64,000 nucleotides of DNA, taken from contig NW_004624732.1 of NCBI RefSeq assembly GCF_000247695.1, forward strand, positions 20,303,550 through 20,367,549, in the 5' to 3' direction. The notes beneath the pieces are model-generated. The model had not been told where the DNA came from. It was given only the letters and a program-made list of their open reading frames with translations, and did no database searches. The stretch comes from Heterocephalus glaber. Taxonomy: Eukaryota > Chordata > Mammalia > Rodentia > Bathyergidae. Below are positions 22,096-36,665 of this stretch, in pieces. The position numbers were made by a program, and so were the translations under genes. Every line of letters starts with the position of its first letter. Position 1 is the stretch's first letter.

Positions 22096-25000
22096 CCCAA
22101 TCTTTTTAAACACCCCTACCAAGGTATAGTAGCCAATTGACTGATTATACCTTTTCTTCCCTTCCCTTAAAAATGCATACAAAAACATTTTACAAAGAGA
22201 ACAAAGCAAAGTTAATGATGAGCTATATGAAGAATTTGAGTAGTTAAAACTTTATTGCAGGTTATGGAATGGGAGAAATCACAAGCCAACTACTTATCAG
22301 GGTGTTGTTCCAATGACTGCACAATAAAACCAGTGGAAAATAATGAGATTGGGTAGAGGTTCTGAGAAGTATCCTTCTTCGGAATGAATCCAGGGCATTC
22401 CGCCACCAAATCCTGAAGTATGTCAAATGTTGACTGAAATCCAATAAAATTCATCCAACTAAAAGCTCTCATCTGTGGCAGAGGGGCTCATCTAAACGGA
22501 GGTTCTGTGGTAATAACATAATTACAGTGATCTCCCTGTGAGTGATGGGTGGGTGTATAAGGACAGTGGTTTCCCTTTTTGAAACACTCCTGACAGACAG
22601 AACTTGGAGGAGCCATTTACGTTTTTGTCATGTGGCTACAGAAAAAATCAAACAATCGACACTTGTCTTTTCTACAGAGGGACGAACTTCAGAAGACAAT
22701 GCTCTGCCGACAGACACAAGGAGAAAGGACCACTGTGGTCTAAATGTGATTCTTTAATAGATGGATCACACTGAAATGAATTGGACAGTGAGCTAATTGA
22801 CCTTTGTGCTGCACAACACATCTAAACTCAAAATCCAGGGTAAGTTCATTGTTTACAAGACGTCTTAGCCAGTTTTCAGCACATGGCATAAATGCCATAA
22901 TTTATTAGGCCAAAGCAAGGAGCTAGCAGAGCTCCTTAATAAATACATTAATGTGCACTCATTTTGCAGCAAAATGATTAAATATAATAACCCTTTTGCT
23001 AGTTTAGTTGAGGCCATGGAAGTATATGACACACTTCAGACCTTAGGAGCAAAAGACAGTTGTCTGGATTTCCCACTTCAATCTGTTTCCTTCTCTTTAT
23101 TCCTCTGCCAGGAATCTTCCCTGTTTCAAGGTTTTTATCTATTTACCAATCTTGTATTGGCTTCATAAACCTTGGATTATGGCTAACATGAGCCATTTCT
23201 GATGAAGTATTCATTTACCACTCTCATTTGTGGGCATTTTCCTCCATTATAATTTTGATCATTTAGTTTGGACTGATTCTTTTTGAAATCATTTCACCAC
23301 TCAATGGCCCCTTCCACAACTATTATTCACTGAAACCATCTAACTATTTTGTCAAGAACGCTAGAATATTATCATTTGCTCTGCTTTAAATGAAAACCTG
23401 AAAACAAGTGAAACATAAGAAGCATGTGAAGTGTAAGCACCGCCAATGGTCTCTGGACATTCTCAGTCCAACTGCTTTTCCCCACCCCTCAAGCCTTGTC
23501 CTTGCACCTTCATTCCTCAAACTCTGCTCACCAGATCAGCGGTTAAGACCTTGGACTGGGTTAATATCATATAGGAAGAATGAAAAAGGGATGGTGGCCC
23601 CCTCCTTATCTGTTGGAAAAGGGCCTGAGGTCAAAGATCAAAGGAGGCTGGTGATCAACATAGAAGAAAGACAAAATGAGTTCAAAGTCTGGAAAGAAAG
23701 GCAGAAGCCAGAGGAAATTATTGTCTGGGTAGGACAGAGAGATGAAGGATAGGGGGACAGTCACCCCAAGGGGACTCCTCAAACATAGCCAGTGAAATCT
23801 TGCTACACCTTGTTAGGCCTTGAGTGGAGATGATAAGCCAGGTGCAGCTGACCTCAATTTTTAAGACCCCAGGAGAATACAGCAGACCCAGCTTGAAGTT
23901 CTGCTTACCTTGACTTGTTTCAGAGTTTCTTAAATGTGCTACTTCCAAGGGTTATATTCTTGTGCTGAGCTGTTATTTACAAAGAGTTTTCATTGTGGGT
24001 GTTTCTTTTGTTTTTAATCATCATCCCGACATTACAACACCCTGGTGAGCAAAAAATAGAGCTAGCAGTGCAAGGCTGAGCTTCAATCATGAGGCATCAA
24101 ACAAAGCCAATCAAGCATCTATAAGCAGGGGAAAATGATTTTGATTCTATCTAATTTGTGGGGGGAAAATTCAAAGCCGGTTTTTGATTTTCCAAATGAG
24201 TACAACCATTTCTAATTTGATTTGTCTGAAAACTACCGAGACTGACTGGCATGCTATCAGCATATGTAAAGGAGGGACTGCTCTGTGTTTAGGGTTTTTT
24301 CCCTACTCAGGAAGAGTAGGGATCAAATTAATACTCTTTTTTCATGTTTTGGGGGGGATAGAATCCTTCATTTATTCATTTATTTATTCAACAGACATCT
24401 ATTGAGCAGGTCATGAGGGCCTTGTGGCTGAGAACACAGCTCAGAATGGAGGTAGGGTAAGACTGCCAATCTGAAGTCTGTAAAGCAATAGGATTAGATT
24501 CATAGAGCACATCGTCACAATTATGATCTAGTGCAATGAGGGTGATGTATTATTATGGAGATATTGTGTAACTGGACTTTATGAAGTTCCTTTGGATTTG
24601 AGCTTTGTGGAACAAGTGGGAAGGAGTGGAGATGGGAGCAAGGATTACTTGGAGAGAGAAAATACCCGGAAGAGAAAAAGCACCAGGAAGAAGGCCATGA
24701 TGCTTTATACAAATAGAAGGGAGATTACATGCTTGATATCGATATACACAGCTAATAATTTGTTTCTGCCAGAGGAAGTCTTTAAGCATAGAGACCAACC
24801 TCCTTGGAGTTTCATTCAAGGAACTTCCATGATAGAAATGTCTTTAGGATTGTAGAGAAAGCTCCAGTAATGGTCAGATCCTGTCTCCACATGGAGTCTC
24901 CTTTGGCCTTCAGGTACCAGTCAACAGAGGCCCACTGATCTCCATCCACTGCCTTTGGACTCAGAGATCCTCTCTTGACTTTGCCCCCTTGTTGCCCTCC

Positions 25001-25339
25001 CAAATCTCCTAGCTTCTAGTTTCAGCCCTTTGGCTTTGGATTCAGGTTGGCTCCCTGTCTGTTGATGTCACCATTTCTAGTCTTGTATTTACTTGTATCT
25101 ATCTTGTGTTTACTCCCTGTGCCTGGAAGACAAATTTTCTCACCTAGGTTTGTGTTGTGACTTTCCCTTCAAGACAAAACCTATAGGAAGACTTTGGGGG
25201 TTTGAGGAATCTAGTGGGAGAGAATAAATAATGGGTCCATGATTAAGCTAAAATCTCTTAATTTCAAATTGGAAGGTAAAACTATCTTGAGCACTCTTTA
25301 ATTTCTATTATTGACTATCATATGAAGTTATTTCAAAAT

Positions 25340-25795
25340 ATGAGTCAAGAAGCTAAACAATATTAATAATTGTTTTGCCATATCACCTTTACTTCTAGAA
25401 GTCTGTTCTCAGGGAATAATCTGAAATTAGACCAAGATTCATACACTAAACACATTTATAATAAAACAAATCTGGGTCTAAAATTATACAAATAATTAAG
25501 CAAATTATGGTATGTATATATGACATACTATTTTGCCACCACTAGTAATGATGTTTAATGTAAACAAGAAAATTGCTTATAGCATATTATAAAATTAAAT
25601 GAACAAAATGTAAATTTGTATATATGAGTTAGATAAAATACATGCCTATAAATATGTGGGCAGAGAAAAGAAACTAATGTGCCTAATAGTTGTTCTTTCT
25701 CGGTGATGGAATTATAGAATTTTCATTTATATAGTTGAAATTTTTCATATTTCCAACATAATTAAATGAAGAAGTATAATTTTATAAAAAGTATT
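25340..25795 (+). repeat. Possible very old LINE-type remnant
   Basis: The wording is 'tctagaagtctgttctcagggaataatctg', 'aattaagcaaattatggtatgtatat' and 'attttgccaccactagtaatgatg'. It resembles the 3' region of an old L1 or MER-type element around the 'tggtatatccatacaatgg' motif. It is diverged and AT-rich. Confidence 0.4.
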
Positions 25796-25934
25796 AGTTA
25801 AAAATGTGTCCAAATATGAATTTATTTGAAGGCTTTCCTTACAAGCATATTCAGAATTAGTAATTGCTATTAGGGAATCTGTATAGATTATTGAGAGAAA
25901 TAATAACATTTTATATGATTAGAGTAAGAAGCAG

Positions 25935-25957
25935 CTTGGTTTGAAACCCAAACCAAG
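25935..25957. repeat. Short perfect hairpin
   Basis: CTTGGTTTG pairs with CAAACCAAG across a 5-base loop. It is short enough to be chance. Confidence 0.6.
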
Positions 25958-28900
25958 TTTAAAATATTTTTACCTCCAAATAATTTCAGAAATGTTTATT
26001 TCCTGTGCTGCAATCTTCGGTCATGTGTCATGTGTCAGTTCCACTCAACGAGGCACAAATAACAAGTCATTATATTAGTAATGCTCAAAGAAGGTAGAGG
26101 TTTTACTGGTGGTGTTCAAGTGTGTTTAAATTCACTCTTTCTTTGAGGTTTGAAGTATTTTATTCTTGTTTCCTATAACTTCAATTTTGAAATTGGAGAT
26201 ATTTTTAGTATATAGACATTTTCCAAACTCAAGTTGATTGTACAGAGTAGACTGTGCTTATGATCTCCTAATGATACTCAAAGACTTGGGGTGTGGAGAA
26301 GGACACTCCTCTTCAGAAGATGCTGCAGTGTTAAATCAAGAGCTATTGCTCCTTAGAGCCAAGCAGAACCTGCATGTTTATCTTAGTATAATTATCATAA
26401 TGTAAATTTAAAGAAATATTTATTGTGTAACTCCTGTTGGTGGTATGCTCACTCCCTTTCTCTTTGTATAAATGTCAACAAACTGCATTTTCCTCTTATG
26501 AAAGCCATATTTGCTTATTCGACATATATTAATCACCATTTCATAATGTATTTTTATTACAGGTAGAATAAGCAAAACAGCTTTTGAGCAGGACATAAAA
26601 TTTCCATAAGGTATATCAATGTAGTTAAACACAAATTTTGCGTCAGGGATGGAGATTATGTTTTGCTACTTAATAATCATGTATATTGAGCAAGTTACTT
26701 TAATATTTTTGAATCTCATATTTCTCAAATGCAAAATAAAAGATAAATCTGAAAGTCACTTGGTAGAATAGCTAGGACATAGTAAATGTTCAGTAACATT
26801 TTCATTATAGTGTATACTGATAACAAAAAAGGAATTAAAAATAATCCTTTAAAAAAGAAGACAGATCCTCATCTGCAAGACACAAATGGTTGCCTTTGAT
26901 GAGAATTGAAGTGATTTTTCTTTGTTTTTCTAATTTCCTATAATCTGTAGACATTGCTTTTTATGAATAATAGAAATAAAATATTACTTTAAAAACTGCC
27001 TATATTGTCTTGATGGTTTTCGCCACTATCACACTGAATTAAAAGTTTGATAGAATTCACTTGCTTTTTAGTTTACAGGAAGCCTATGAAAAAATATTTG
27101 CTATTGCTGCAGGTTAGATGATTATATGTGTCCATATTCATAGAATAAGGAATATGCAAGCCTGTCTAGAAAACTAGAGATACCTTCTTAGGGTTCCCGA
27201 TCTTCCATTTACCCTGGGAAGTTGCCAGTGAGTGTCTTATGGTAAGGGTCTAGTTTTCAGTGTGGTTGTTGCAGTGTTCTATGGAAAAGTACTATACTTA
27301 CAAGTGCTTAGCATAAGGCACATGCAACTGAAGTAAACGGTGGATTATAAAGCATGCCCTTACTTCAGAATCTATGCGCATGAGATTTCTGTTGGCCACA
27401 TCAAGTGTGGCTTATGAAGACTAAAATATGTCAATTTAGCCTTGTTCTTTATCTCAGAGTTACTTTATTTAAAGCCAATCAATCTATTATTTTTCATTTT
27501 TTAAATGTCATTATTTTAAGGATAAAGTATTTATTTAGCTACTAGATCATACTGATGAGATGGATTCAAATATGAACATCTTTTAAAGAGCCTGCTTCTG
27601 TGGCTGAAGCAAGATGAACTTGGGACTTTGGTACTAGTTACTGAGTTATTAACTAGTCACCATGGGTGAGACAGCGTCCCCATGAGCCAAGTTGCAAGTA
27701 GAGAAATGAGCGAATGAAAAGAATATTAGAGAAAATGGAGAGAGAAATGGCTGGAAAATAAAATGATTTCAAGAGATAATGGTAAGTAGCATGAGAAAAT
27801 CTTTAGATGAAATATGAGAAGGTAGTTTTGTGAGAAATGTGACATAGAAAAATCCTCATATAGAGAATAACATTGTTCACACATACATCAAATACAATTA
27901 TATCTGCAGTATGCCCTAAACTACTTGAGTACAAGAAATTCTGATTAGTATGAAGAAGGATTTAGACACATAAGTGATAGTAGTTGTCTTTTACTATTAT
28001 CTTTGGAGTAATTTATATTGACAAAATTATTCAAATTCATGTTTTACTAATCTTAGAAGCCGATACCTATACTTGAGGCTTTGTCCTTCATATATTTGTG
28101 AGACATGCTAGTATTGTAAAAGACTGTTCAGGCAACATAAGAAATAATGCATAAAAGTAACTCTTTGTCTTCCTGAGTTCCTCTTTCAAATGTCAAGGAT
28201 CTCTAGTGTTTATCTTCAGTTCTTAAAGGAAGAAAAGAGATTAATGGTTGTGCTAGTTACTGGTTTCTGAGTTCAAGCTCCAAAGTCACCCTTCCTTGTC
28301 CTGCTTTTGATGATAGTGTTGGACTTTGTAAACATTTCTCTTTTGTCATCTGGCCAAGTGTAATGTTTCTTCAATAGGGTGAACTATAGTGACACCGCAG
28401 GGTACAAGAGCCTGGAAGACACTTGCAAGTTCCTGTTATTTATCACTATTTTTTGTAGGCAGCCCAGGGTCTCTGTGTAGGTTAAGTTTCAGCTTCACCA
28501 GCCCTATTGGAATCAGCTTCTCCAAGGCAGCTAGCATGTTTGTTGTCTTGTGAGATATTTTGGTATCTAGAAGCTGCACATTCCCATGGTAACCATACCC
28601 CCTTGAGAAGATCTGAGTCTCTGTCTGGGAGGTGGACAGGAGAAGTGTTCCTAGTGCTTACCTACTCCTTCATTATCCAGCCTCCTACAACCTAGAAGAG
28701 GTATTGGACTTTTTGCACTAGCTATTTCTGGACCCTTTAGAGTTCTCTTTTTTTCCATTTTAGTAGTGAATGGCATAGCCAGCCCCGTTCTACATGGCAT
28801 AAATTCAGTATTTTGTCTTCAACCAGAAACATTCAGAGAAGGTTATTAGGCATTTATAAAGACACAGAAGAAGTTTAATTTAATTTTTAAATTTCTCCTT

Positions 28901-29184
28901 ATCTAAAATTTATCCTGGATATGTGCCCCTGTGTCTACAGACAGGCCATCAAGGCACCATCGATGAGACCTCAAAAATGTTATGCAAAATACAATGTGAT
29001 CAAAGTTATTATATTTCTAAAGGGGTAAGTGGTCCTCAAGTTATTATTAACTACTGATCCAAATCTTTAGCATGGCACCCCTAAAAGGCAATTTATGGTA
29101 GAAGATAGAAAATAGTTACAGTACTGTGATCTTCATGGGGAACATTCATTGAGAAAGGTGAACAAAATAGGGCAATAAATACTA

Positions 29185-29400
29185 CAGTGATAATATTATT
29201 AGTTATTAGTAATGCCATGCCTGTGATATCCTAGGAGTCCTTTCTAACTAAAGTAGGCATTATTAGTTCTCCTAATAATGAAGGTGAATACATGAAGCAG
29301 GGAATAAATTATCCAGGTTCTGTAGCAAGTAGGAGGTGATCCTGAGATTTAATCTTATGGCCTTCAGAGATCACACTCTTCCTCAACAAGCCATGCCTTT
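29185..29400 (+). repeat. MIR remnant
   Basis: 'taatattattagttattagtaatgcc', 'agtaggcattattagttctcc', 'atccaggttctgtagcaagtaggagg' and 'gatcctgagatttaatc' follow the order of a sense MIR. Confidence 0.55.
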
Positions 29401-32384
29401 ATCCATAAACATTCCCGGGTATTTGTCAAATATTCAACTCCATGAATAATATGGAACTACAAAATACTTAGAGTGAGGGAAATAACTATTGGAAAGAAAT
29501 GAAATACACATTTTTTGCCCCAGCGAGAGCTTTTGCATGCATCACACCCCTTGTTGAACCACTTTCCTCTCTCCTTGGAATGGCCTGGCAACTGCCTCTT
29601 TGAATCTCAGGCAAAGTCCCTACACTTTTTTCACTCTTTCTGAGACCCGGTAACCTTGTGATTTCTGCTCCCAAGCGTCTCTTAACTGTGTTAATTTGGC
29701 CAGTGGCATACAGAAGCTGGAGGTGCATCAGTCAGAAGCAGTGACAGGTTCCACAGGCAGAGGAGGGGTGGACATAATGAAATGGGTGGCTAAAATACCA
29801 GAACAATGGAAAGAAAGAAAACAACCTGGTAAAGCGCACAAAATAATGTATGGCAAACAGTGAAGACAATCGAGGTGAGAAGAAAAGAGGAGGTTTTCAG
29901 AATGGTGGCCAAGAAAACAGGAAGGCAGTTTATGGGAAGGCCCCAGCCAAAAACATCAGTTTTGAACTCAGTTTGGAAATCTCAACCTGGTGAAGTTTAA
30001 GGTTTTTCATGCTTTAGAGGCAAGGACCATTGGCTACTGATATAGTAAATTTGCTAAGTGGTGTCACATTGTACTTATATAATGTTCCCAGCATGGTACG
30101 TGTATGGAGCTTATAGTTTGAAAGGGCCTCTGAGAAGATGATGGGCATGAAATTCACCTGGGTCAGGTCAGCTGACAGCATAGCCATGTGACTGCCAGGC
30201 CTGACCCGCAGCAGATTCTATTTCTGGGCCATCACACCCTTGTCTCCCAGTAAACATGGCCCTACAGTTCTCAGCACTGTGCTCTGGGAAGTCACTGACA
30301 ATGCACTGTGGTTGACAAGACAAGGTATATATTTAACTGCTTCACATAGGTTCATGCCATGGTGTTGTTTTCATTTGTTCAATTTTTGAACATTACATTA
30401 TTTGCAAAGGGCCACTGGCCCAAACTTCCTGAGTGGCTCCTAGAAATTTGGACTTGCCTGTCTGTCTTCCATTCTCCTGGACTCTCTACACCATGGCCAC
30501 AAGGGGTTCTGAGGCTGTCACAGCCTTCAGGCTCCAGCATACACTACACCTACATGTACTGCTGACAGCCAGTTAAATATTTCTAGTATTGCCTGGGTTT
30601 AGGATATGAATCCTACGGTGAGTTTGGAGAAGAATGACTAGCACAGTACCTCGGTCAGAAAGAAGGTGAAGGAGAAGAAAATTCAGCTCAACAGGCATGG
30701 GAGACAGAGGCTTGAGAGAAGGAGATACATGGAGGGACTTCCAACTTAGGCCTGGCTGGAAAGGAAGGGTGAAAAACTGGGAAACAAACTTGTGCCTATT
30801 CGAAGAACTAATTATTACAGTTTTTCAAAGTCCCTGAAAAGAGGTGTCTACTCACTGAGGAGGAATACAAGACAGTGAAGGCAGAGGCCTGAGTTTCTGG
30901 AGAACCACAGAATCCCTGTGCAGGATTCTCAGCCATCACCATCAACCAAGAGGAAGAAGAACCTGGCAGTCAGATGCTGAGAAGGAAAATGCCGAGAGCT
31001 AGGAGACAAGTGGCATCAGACACTGCACCCTTTGCTGCACTTTTTCTCTCTAGCCAAAGGCAGTGATTCTGCCCCAAGACCCTTACATTGCAAGAAATAG
31101 CCAGGAGATATTTCCATGGAAATTAGAAAAGGACACAAGGTCCATTTCTGAAATGCCTCCTTGATCTTTAACATCTGCTGGCTAAGCAAGTGAGCAGTGC
31201 TGTTCTTGAATCAACCCAGCCTTGTGTACATATGAGCACATGTGCGTGCATATGTGTGTGTGAGTGTGTAGGTCTTTTCCCCTTCATTTTGATGTGAAAG
31301 TCAAAGGGAAAAAAAAAACAGTTGTATAATAAAAATGAATAAAAGTTTATGGTGTAGTGCTTTCCAGAAGAGAAGAAAACTGAATGACACGGGCACTGAC
31401 TGTATATCACTGACTCTCTGTAGCACTGACCATAAAGTATCTTTTAGCATAAAGTGTGGATACAATGTGTGTCCTCTGCCTGCCTCATACACGCATGCCA
31501 GGGATACAGGGATGAATGTGACCCTGGCCGATCAGTCATACCTGCCCTCTGACATTAGAACTATGCTCTCTGGCCCTGTGTCTACACCAGGGCTCCTGGA
31601 AGCTCTCCTGCTTCAAAGAAAGAAGTTGGACTGTTATTATTTCATGGAAAAGAGCAAAACAAAATTACTCAGCTTATTAATTGGAAATTTTGCACAGAGG
31701 GAAAGCACTTGAGCTGATTTCAACTTTCATTTATCTCTACTCTTTTAAAGTTATTTGAATAGTGAAATGAATAGAGAGTATCCGGTGAAAGTGCATGGAT
31801 GTATAAGCCCCTTTCTAACCTGCTGGTGAGCCTGGAACTTGGTGGAGACTTCACAGAACAGGGGTTGAATTAAAAATCCATTAATCTACAATCCAAATCT
31901 CAGAAAATCCTTTTGCATAATAAATGTAATCTCCATTTTTGGGCAATAAAAATCCAAAAAATCCAAATTTTAATATACTAGACTCTTGAATAATAGTTGA
32001 TTTAATTTTAAGTAATATTTATAAATAGCTAAACACTTTTAATAAAAATTTAAAACATAGAAAATATTTTAAGGAAAACATTATCCTTAAAATCAAAATC
32101 TAAAATTTCAAATAAAATATAATCTATCCTTTATAATTCACATATTTAAAATGTGAAAATTAAATTCATACAAATAAAGTTAGTGTTTTCTTTTTTGGTT
32201 GATGTACTTTATTCTGTATATTTTGTATTTTCATTAAGTAACATAGAAACATTTAAAAAATTCTGAAGTTTTCTTTAATAACTTCAAGTAATGATTTATT
32301 CAGATGAGTGAATTCAACTGATAATCTTCAAAAAGAAAATTCTAACATTAAGGTAGAACAATTTTTAGACTGAAGGACTACTAT

Positions 32385-32710
32385 GGTTTAAATATTTAAA
32401 TACCCTTCAAATTCATAGGTTTAAAACTCGTCCCTAATGAGATGGCACTAAGAAGTGAAGCCTTTTAGGGGTGACAATAACACCCTGGTTTAGTGCCTTT
32501 AAAACATAGGTCCAAAGGAGATGGAGCACAGCGTGAGGTTGCATTAAGGAATCTGTGTTTTAATCCTGGAAGAGGACCCTCCCAGGACCCTACCACCTTA
32601 TTGTTCTGATTTCCAATTTCGCAGCCTCCAGAAGTGTGAGAAATAAATTATTGTTGTTTATAAGCCACCTGGTTTATAGTATTTTGTTACAACTGCCCAA
32701 ATAAATTAAT
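32385..32710 (+). mobile_element. MLT1/MST-like MaLR LTR
   Basis: 'tatggtttaaatatttaaataccc', 'aattcataggtttaaaac', 'gcctccagaagtgtgagaaataaatta' and 'tttgttacaactgcccaaa' trace a sense MaLR LTR. Confidence 0.7.
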
Positions 32711-32856
32711 ATTATAACCATTCCATTAGGTTTAAAAAAAACTATAAGCTACATTACTCTTCTTATAACCTTAAAGTATTTCATCTCAATTTTCCCAAAG
32801 AAAAGAAAGAAGCAACTGATCAGGAAGCTAATAATTCAGAAATCATGTTTCCAGGA

Positions 32857-32886
32857 GCACAGAGCACAGGCGCACAGAGCACAGGC
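32857..32886. repeat. Two-copy 15-bp tandem repeat
   Basis: GCACAGAGCACAGGC occurs twice head to tail and is followed by a GC-rich GCGGGTGG. Confidence 0.85.
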
Positions 32887-33156
32887 GCGGGTGGAGTGAA
32901 TGTCACACTGGTCAAATGGCAGGGGAAGGCAGCAGGAATAAGGACCGCGAAAACATGATCTGTAGCTGCTTTTTTCAATGATGCTTTTCATCAAGGGAAG
33001 GTGTCATTTATCACAGTGCACACTCATAGAGATGAAACATGATCCTGTGGACAAGCTGAAGAGATTATAGGCTTCACTAGACAGAAGGGAGTATTCTCTG
33101 AGCAATTCTCATAAGCTTCTGGGTCACAGGAAGGTAAGACAGAGGTTGCTGTTACT

Positions 33157-33157
<1 letters not shown>

Positions 33158-33195
<38 letters not shown>
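33158..33195. repeat. (TG)n microsatellite
   Basis: This is a run of about 18 uninterrupted TG units. Confidence 0.95.
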
Positions 33196-33198
<3 letters not shown>

Positions 33199-33714
33199 GT
33201 GAACATGTGTGGGCTCTCACCTGTATATATACATATATCTGTTAGTGAGACTGTTCTCTTGGCTATAGAGGTACCAGGAATAATGAGTTGCACCAATGAG
33301 TTGCACAGCAATAGAAATGCAAAAAAAAAAAAAGACAAGTTAACAAATTTTACAAAATCTCACTGTTGTTACTTATCTGTATGCCTGTTAGACCCAAATT
33401 CACTGGGCAACATCCTTTTTTAAATACCTTATTTTAAAGGAGCCCATCATTTGATCATCTAGATTGGAGATGTCATTTAATTTCCTCGAATGAAATGGAT
33501 AAGATTGTAATATATTTAGTCCAAATCCACTTTATGATTTAAGTAGTTTAGAAGTAAACTAAAAATCAGATTTGGGAAAGAACATAAGCTACCACCAATC
33601 TATTTTTATTATTTGGAAACTGTATTCGACATCATTAATTATGGGTGTAAAATGGCAAGTAAATAATGCCAACTTCAGCTGAATGGAATGGTAGATGTTT
33701 TACTTAATTATAGC

Positions 33715-33900
33715 TCCAGTGTATTAGGTGCTTACTGTGGACCATGGGTTGTGCTAAACATGTGTCAAGTAGATTCAGTCTTCTCAGTAGTGCTTTGAAA
33801 TAGGTACTGTAATTGTCCTCATTTTACACTTGAGGGTATGGATGTTTGGTAACTTGCCCAAGGTTCCATAGCTGCATAAACTGCATAGTGGGGATTAAAA
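33715..33900 (+). repeat. MIR SINE
   Basis: It is a well-preserved MIR: 'gtgcttactgtggaccatgggttgtgcta', 'aggtactgtaattgtcctcattttacacttgaggg', 'taacttgcccaaggttccatagct', 'gtggggatt'. Confidence 0.85.
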
Positions 33901-36286
33901 AAACTAAGCACTCAAACTTTCTACCATTATGTAACACCTGCTGCTGCCAGGAACACTCAAATAAGACCATTAGGTTTCCCACTAGAACAGGTGGAAAGTC
34001 ACTCTGTGATTACGTTGCAATTTTAGTCTTGGTTCATTACTATCATTACATGTGCTTTGTGTTGATTATTGTCTCTCCAATCCCCAATTTCAATTATTTG
34101 GAGACAAAGGTACAGAAGTGAATTGACATGGTCAATTAGCTCCAAAGCAAATTCGGTAACTATAGTCTTGCTATTAGCTATTTGCTTTCTTCACCCTGCC
34201 TATTGACAACGAAGTAATGTAACACGGGCAACTCTACAATGCTCATTCTTTTAATTGAAAAAGAAATCATTTTAAGGCTTAGAATGGAGGTCTTCAGCCC
34301 ACTCTCCCATAATCATATAATCCTCCTTGACTCCTGGAGAGAGGATGCAATACTCAGATAGGAAATCTCCAAAGAAAGCATCATTTCTTGTGGAATGTGA
34401 ATTATGAAATTAATCATGTTCAGGAAACTATCGGGGCAATGTATTTCTTATATTATGTACATAATAATCCAAATTACAAGTGCTATTCATACACTTCAGT
34501 GGGCTATTTACTTTCTGATTGTTTATTATATGGTATTGTATTGTCATAGAATGGAGGATTTGAGGAAGAATAGTGAGGGATTCTTTATGTCTACTTTAAA
34601 CTGTTAGTTTTGCTGCACTTGTGGATATAGAGAATTGTTCTACAGTCAAATTGAACTATAAAGACTAAATTGAATTATCCCCAAGGAACAGCTGTGAAAC
34701 CAGGGAGTGACCAGGTCCCACAAGAAAAAGATGACAGATTGAAAAGGAGATGCTGCCCGAATGCTGCTACTGGAGAGGCTTGTGCTACATAGGCAGAAGC
34801 TGGAGCTTTCTTGAGCCTTTAATCACATTTTGTACTTTATGTACATTTCCATACAACCGTATGGTAGATTTCTTGACTTCTTGAATGTCCTGATAAACTC
34901 TGAATTACTCAGGACTCCGGACTCTATCACTGCAAAAGGTCTGTGAACAGTGGAAAAGGACGAAAATGCCATTTTTTTCAGAAGCCCTTACCTAGGACCA
35001 CAGTGACTTAATGACTTGGAGCAAAGCTGATTTTGTAGTGGACACGTTGTCTTTAGGGGAAACACTAAGCATGATGACAGGAATGAAAGGGTTTGTACTT
35101 CAGCTTTTAACAGTGCAAATCATTCCTTCTCAGAAAGAATTCCAAAGACGTAGACCTGGTAAACAAATGTGTGTGCACATGATATGCATTTTCACCTAAG
35201 GTAATGGAAACAATTTGGAAGAAAATAATGTATTTTTTCTTTGTATTATGGAGGTGAAAATTCACATTGTCTAGTTGCTCTGTAAAACAGTTTTCTGGGG
35301 ATTTTATCCTCCAAATGCATCAATGCTGAATGAGTTCTCTGTGCCTCCTATTAATGATGCTGACAATTAAACCCCAAGGAATAAAGGACACAAGCAAAGT
35401 TTTACACTTCTTCAAAAGTGCTAAAGTAGCTTAAAAATCACCCAGAATTTGTGAAAGTGTTGATTAATGTTCTCTGAAAAAAGAAGAAGATGGAGGCTGC
35501 TGACATTAAAAATTCATGTTTTCCTTCCTTGCACTTTCTTATTTTCTCTTTTTTGTCCTGCTTATTCAGTGATTGTATTTATTGTATCTCATCACTGAAG
35601 ATATTTTCTACCCTAATAGGTATGGAGAGTTCCTTTATGAATGTTGCCAAGGGGTCACAGTCACTTGTCTGTGAGGTGCAAGCTCTCAGACTTTCAGGCA
35701 TCAGTTTATGAACAATGAAAATGAGAGATGTTTTTCGAAACTTATTGTGCTCTAGCTCTCTGTGCAAGCACTTTGCAATTGGGTACACATTGCTGCTCTT
35801 TGATGTCCATATTTAACTGAGCTAAACTTCTGGTACTATTGAATCACAGTGTTAGTGTCCCTGTCTTAGCATGATGAACTCGGGGAACTGATACATTACT
35901 TAGCATTTCTTGGAAATAATACTATGGAAGGGACAGAAGCAAGTGTATTTTTCTATATCTCAAATCATCTTGCCTAGACTTAGAAAAACTCTCATTAGCA
36001 AGGGCGGATGTAGGTTAATCAGGAGATGGGAACCCTAAGCTGTGGGTAAATGGGAAAATTGTCAAGCTTCTTGCATATGAGCCAGGGATAGGCAAGTACT
36101 CTCATTGGAACTCCTAGAATCAGTCAGGGACAAAACCCTTCTCAGAACCATCCTGACTTCCAAACTAAAGTAGTCACATATTGAATGCCAATTTCTTTAA
36201 ATGTTGAAAATCTTAATTCCAGGTATGATTTTTTTCTTTTTTGTGGACGAATGATTTATCATAGGGCCTTCCTCAGCCCTTGGTAT

Positions 36287-36405
36287 TTTTAAATTTTGAG
36301 ACAGAATCTCATCAAATTCCCCCATGGAGGACTTAAACTTGTGATTCTCATGTCTCTGTCTCCTGGAGTACTGAGATCATAGGCATGTGCCGCCACGGTT
36401 GAGGC
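36287..36405 (-). mobile_element. B1-type SINE (7SL-derived), antisense
   Basis: The wording is 'attttgagacagaatctcatcaa', 'acttaaacttgtgattctcatg', 'ctcctggagtactgagatcataggcatg'. It is the reverse complement of a 7SL-derived SINE and is fairly diverged. Confidence 0.65.
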
Positions 36406-36489
36406 AAGCATTTTTCTGAAGCTCCCCTTTCTCATACCTACTTCATTGTCATTCAATGGCAATTTTCAAAAACAAGTAAAAGAAATGGA

Positions 36490-36665
36490 GCTTTTTCAAA
36501 TGGGAAAGGGATTCAGAGTTGGAGGGAGCAGGGAGAGATGAGGAAGGAAAGGGACAAAAAAGAATTAAGATGTGGTATGTACACGTACAAGTTCCCCATG
36601 AATACAAACATCATAGACATAATTAAAGATACTGTAATATGGGACCCCAAAACATAAAATGTACA
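36490..36665 (+). mobile_element. Older copy of the purine-rich L1 3' end
   Basis: 'ggagggagcagggagagatgaggaaggaaaggg' is followed by 'tgtggtatgtacacgtacaagttccccatg' and 'aaaacataaaatgtacatt'. These match the order of the 3' units at 2956 and 21487, with much more divergence. Confidence 0.4.

Noticed and set aside
24330..24500. Possible MIR/L2 piece around the ATTT-rich stretch near 24.4 kb
   Set aside because: Only a short 'catttattcatttatttattc' phrase fits, too weak to annotate.
33024..33338. ORFs with THTHTH or VCVCVC runs near 33.2 kb
   Set aside because: They are translations of the TG microsatellite.
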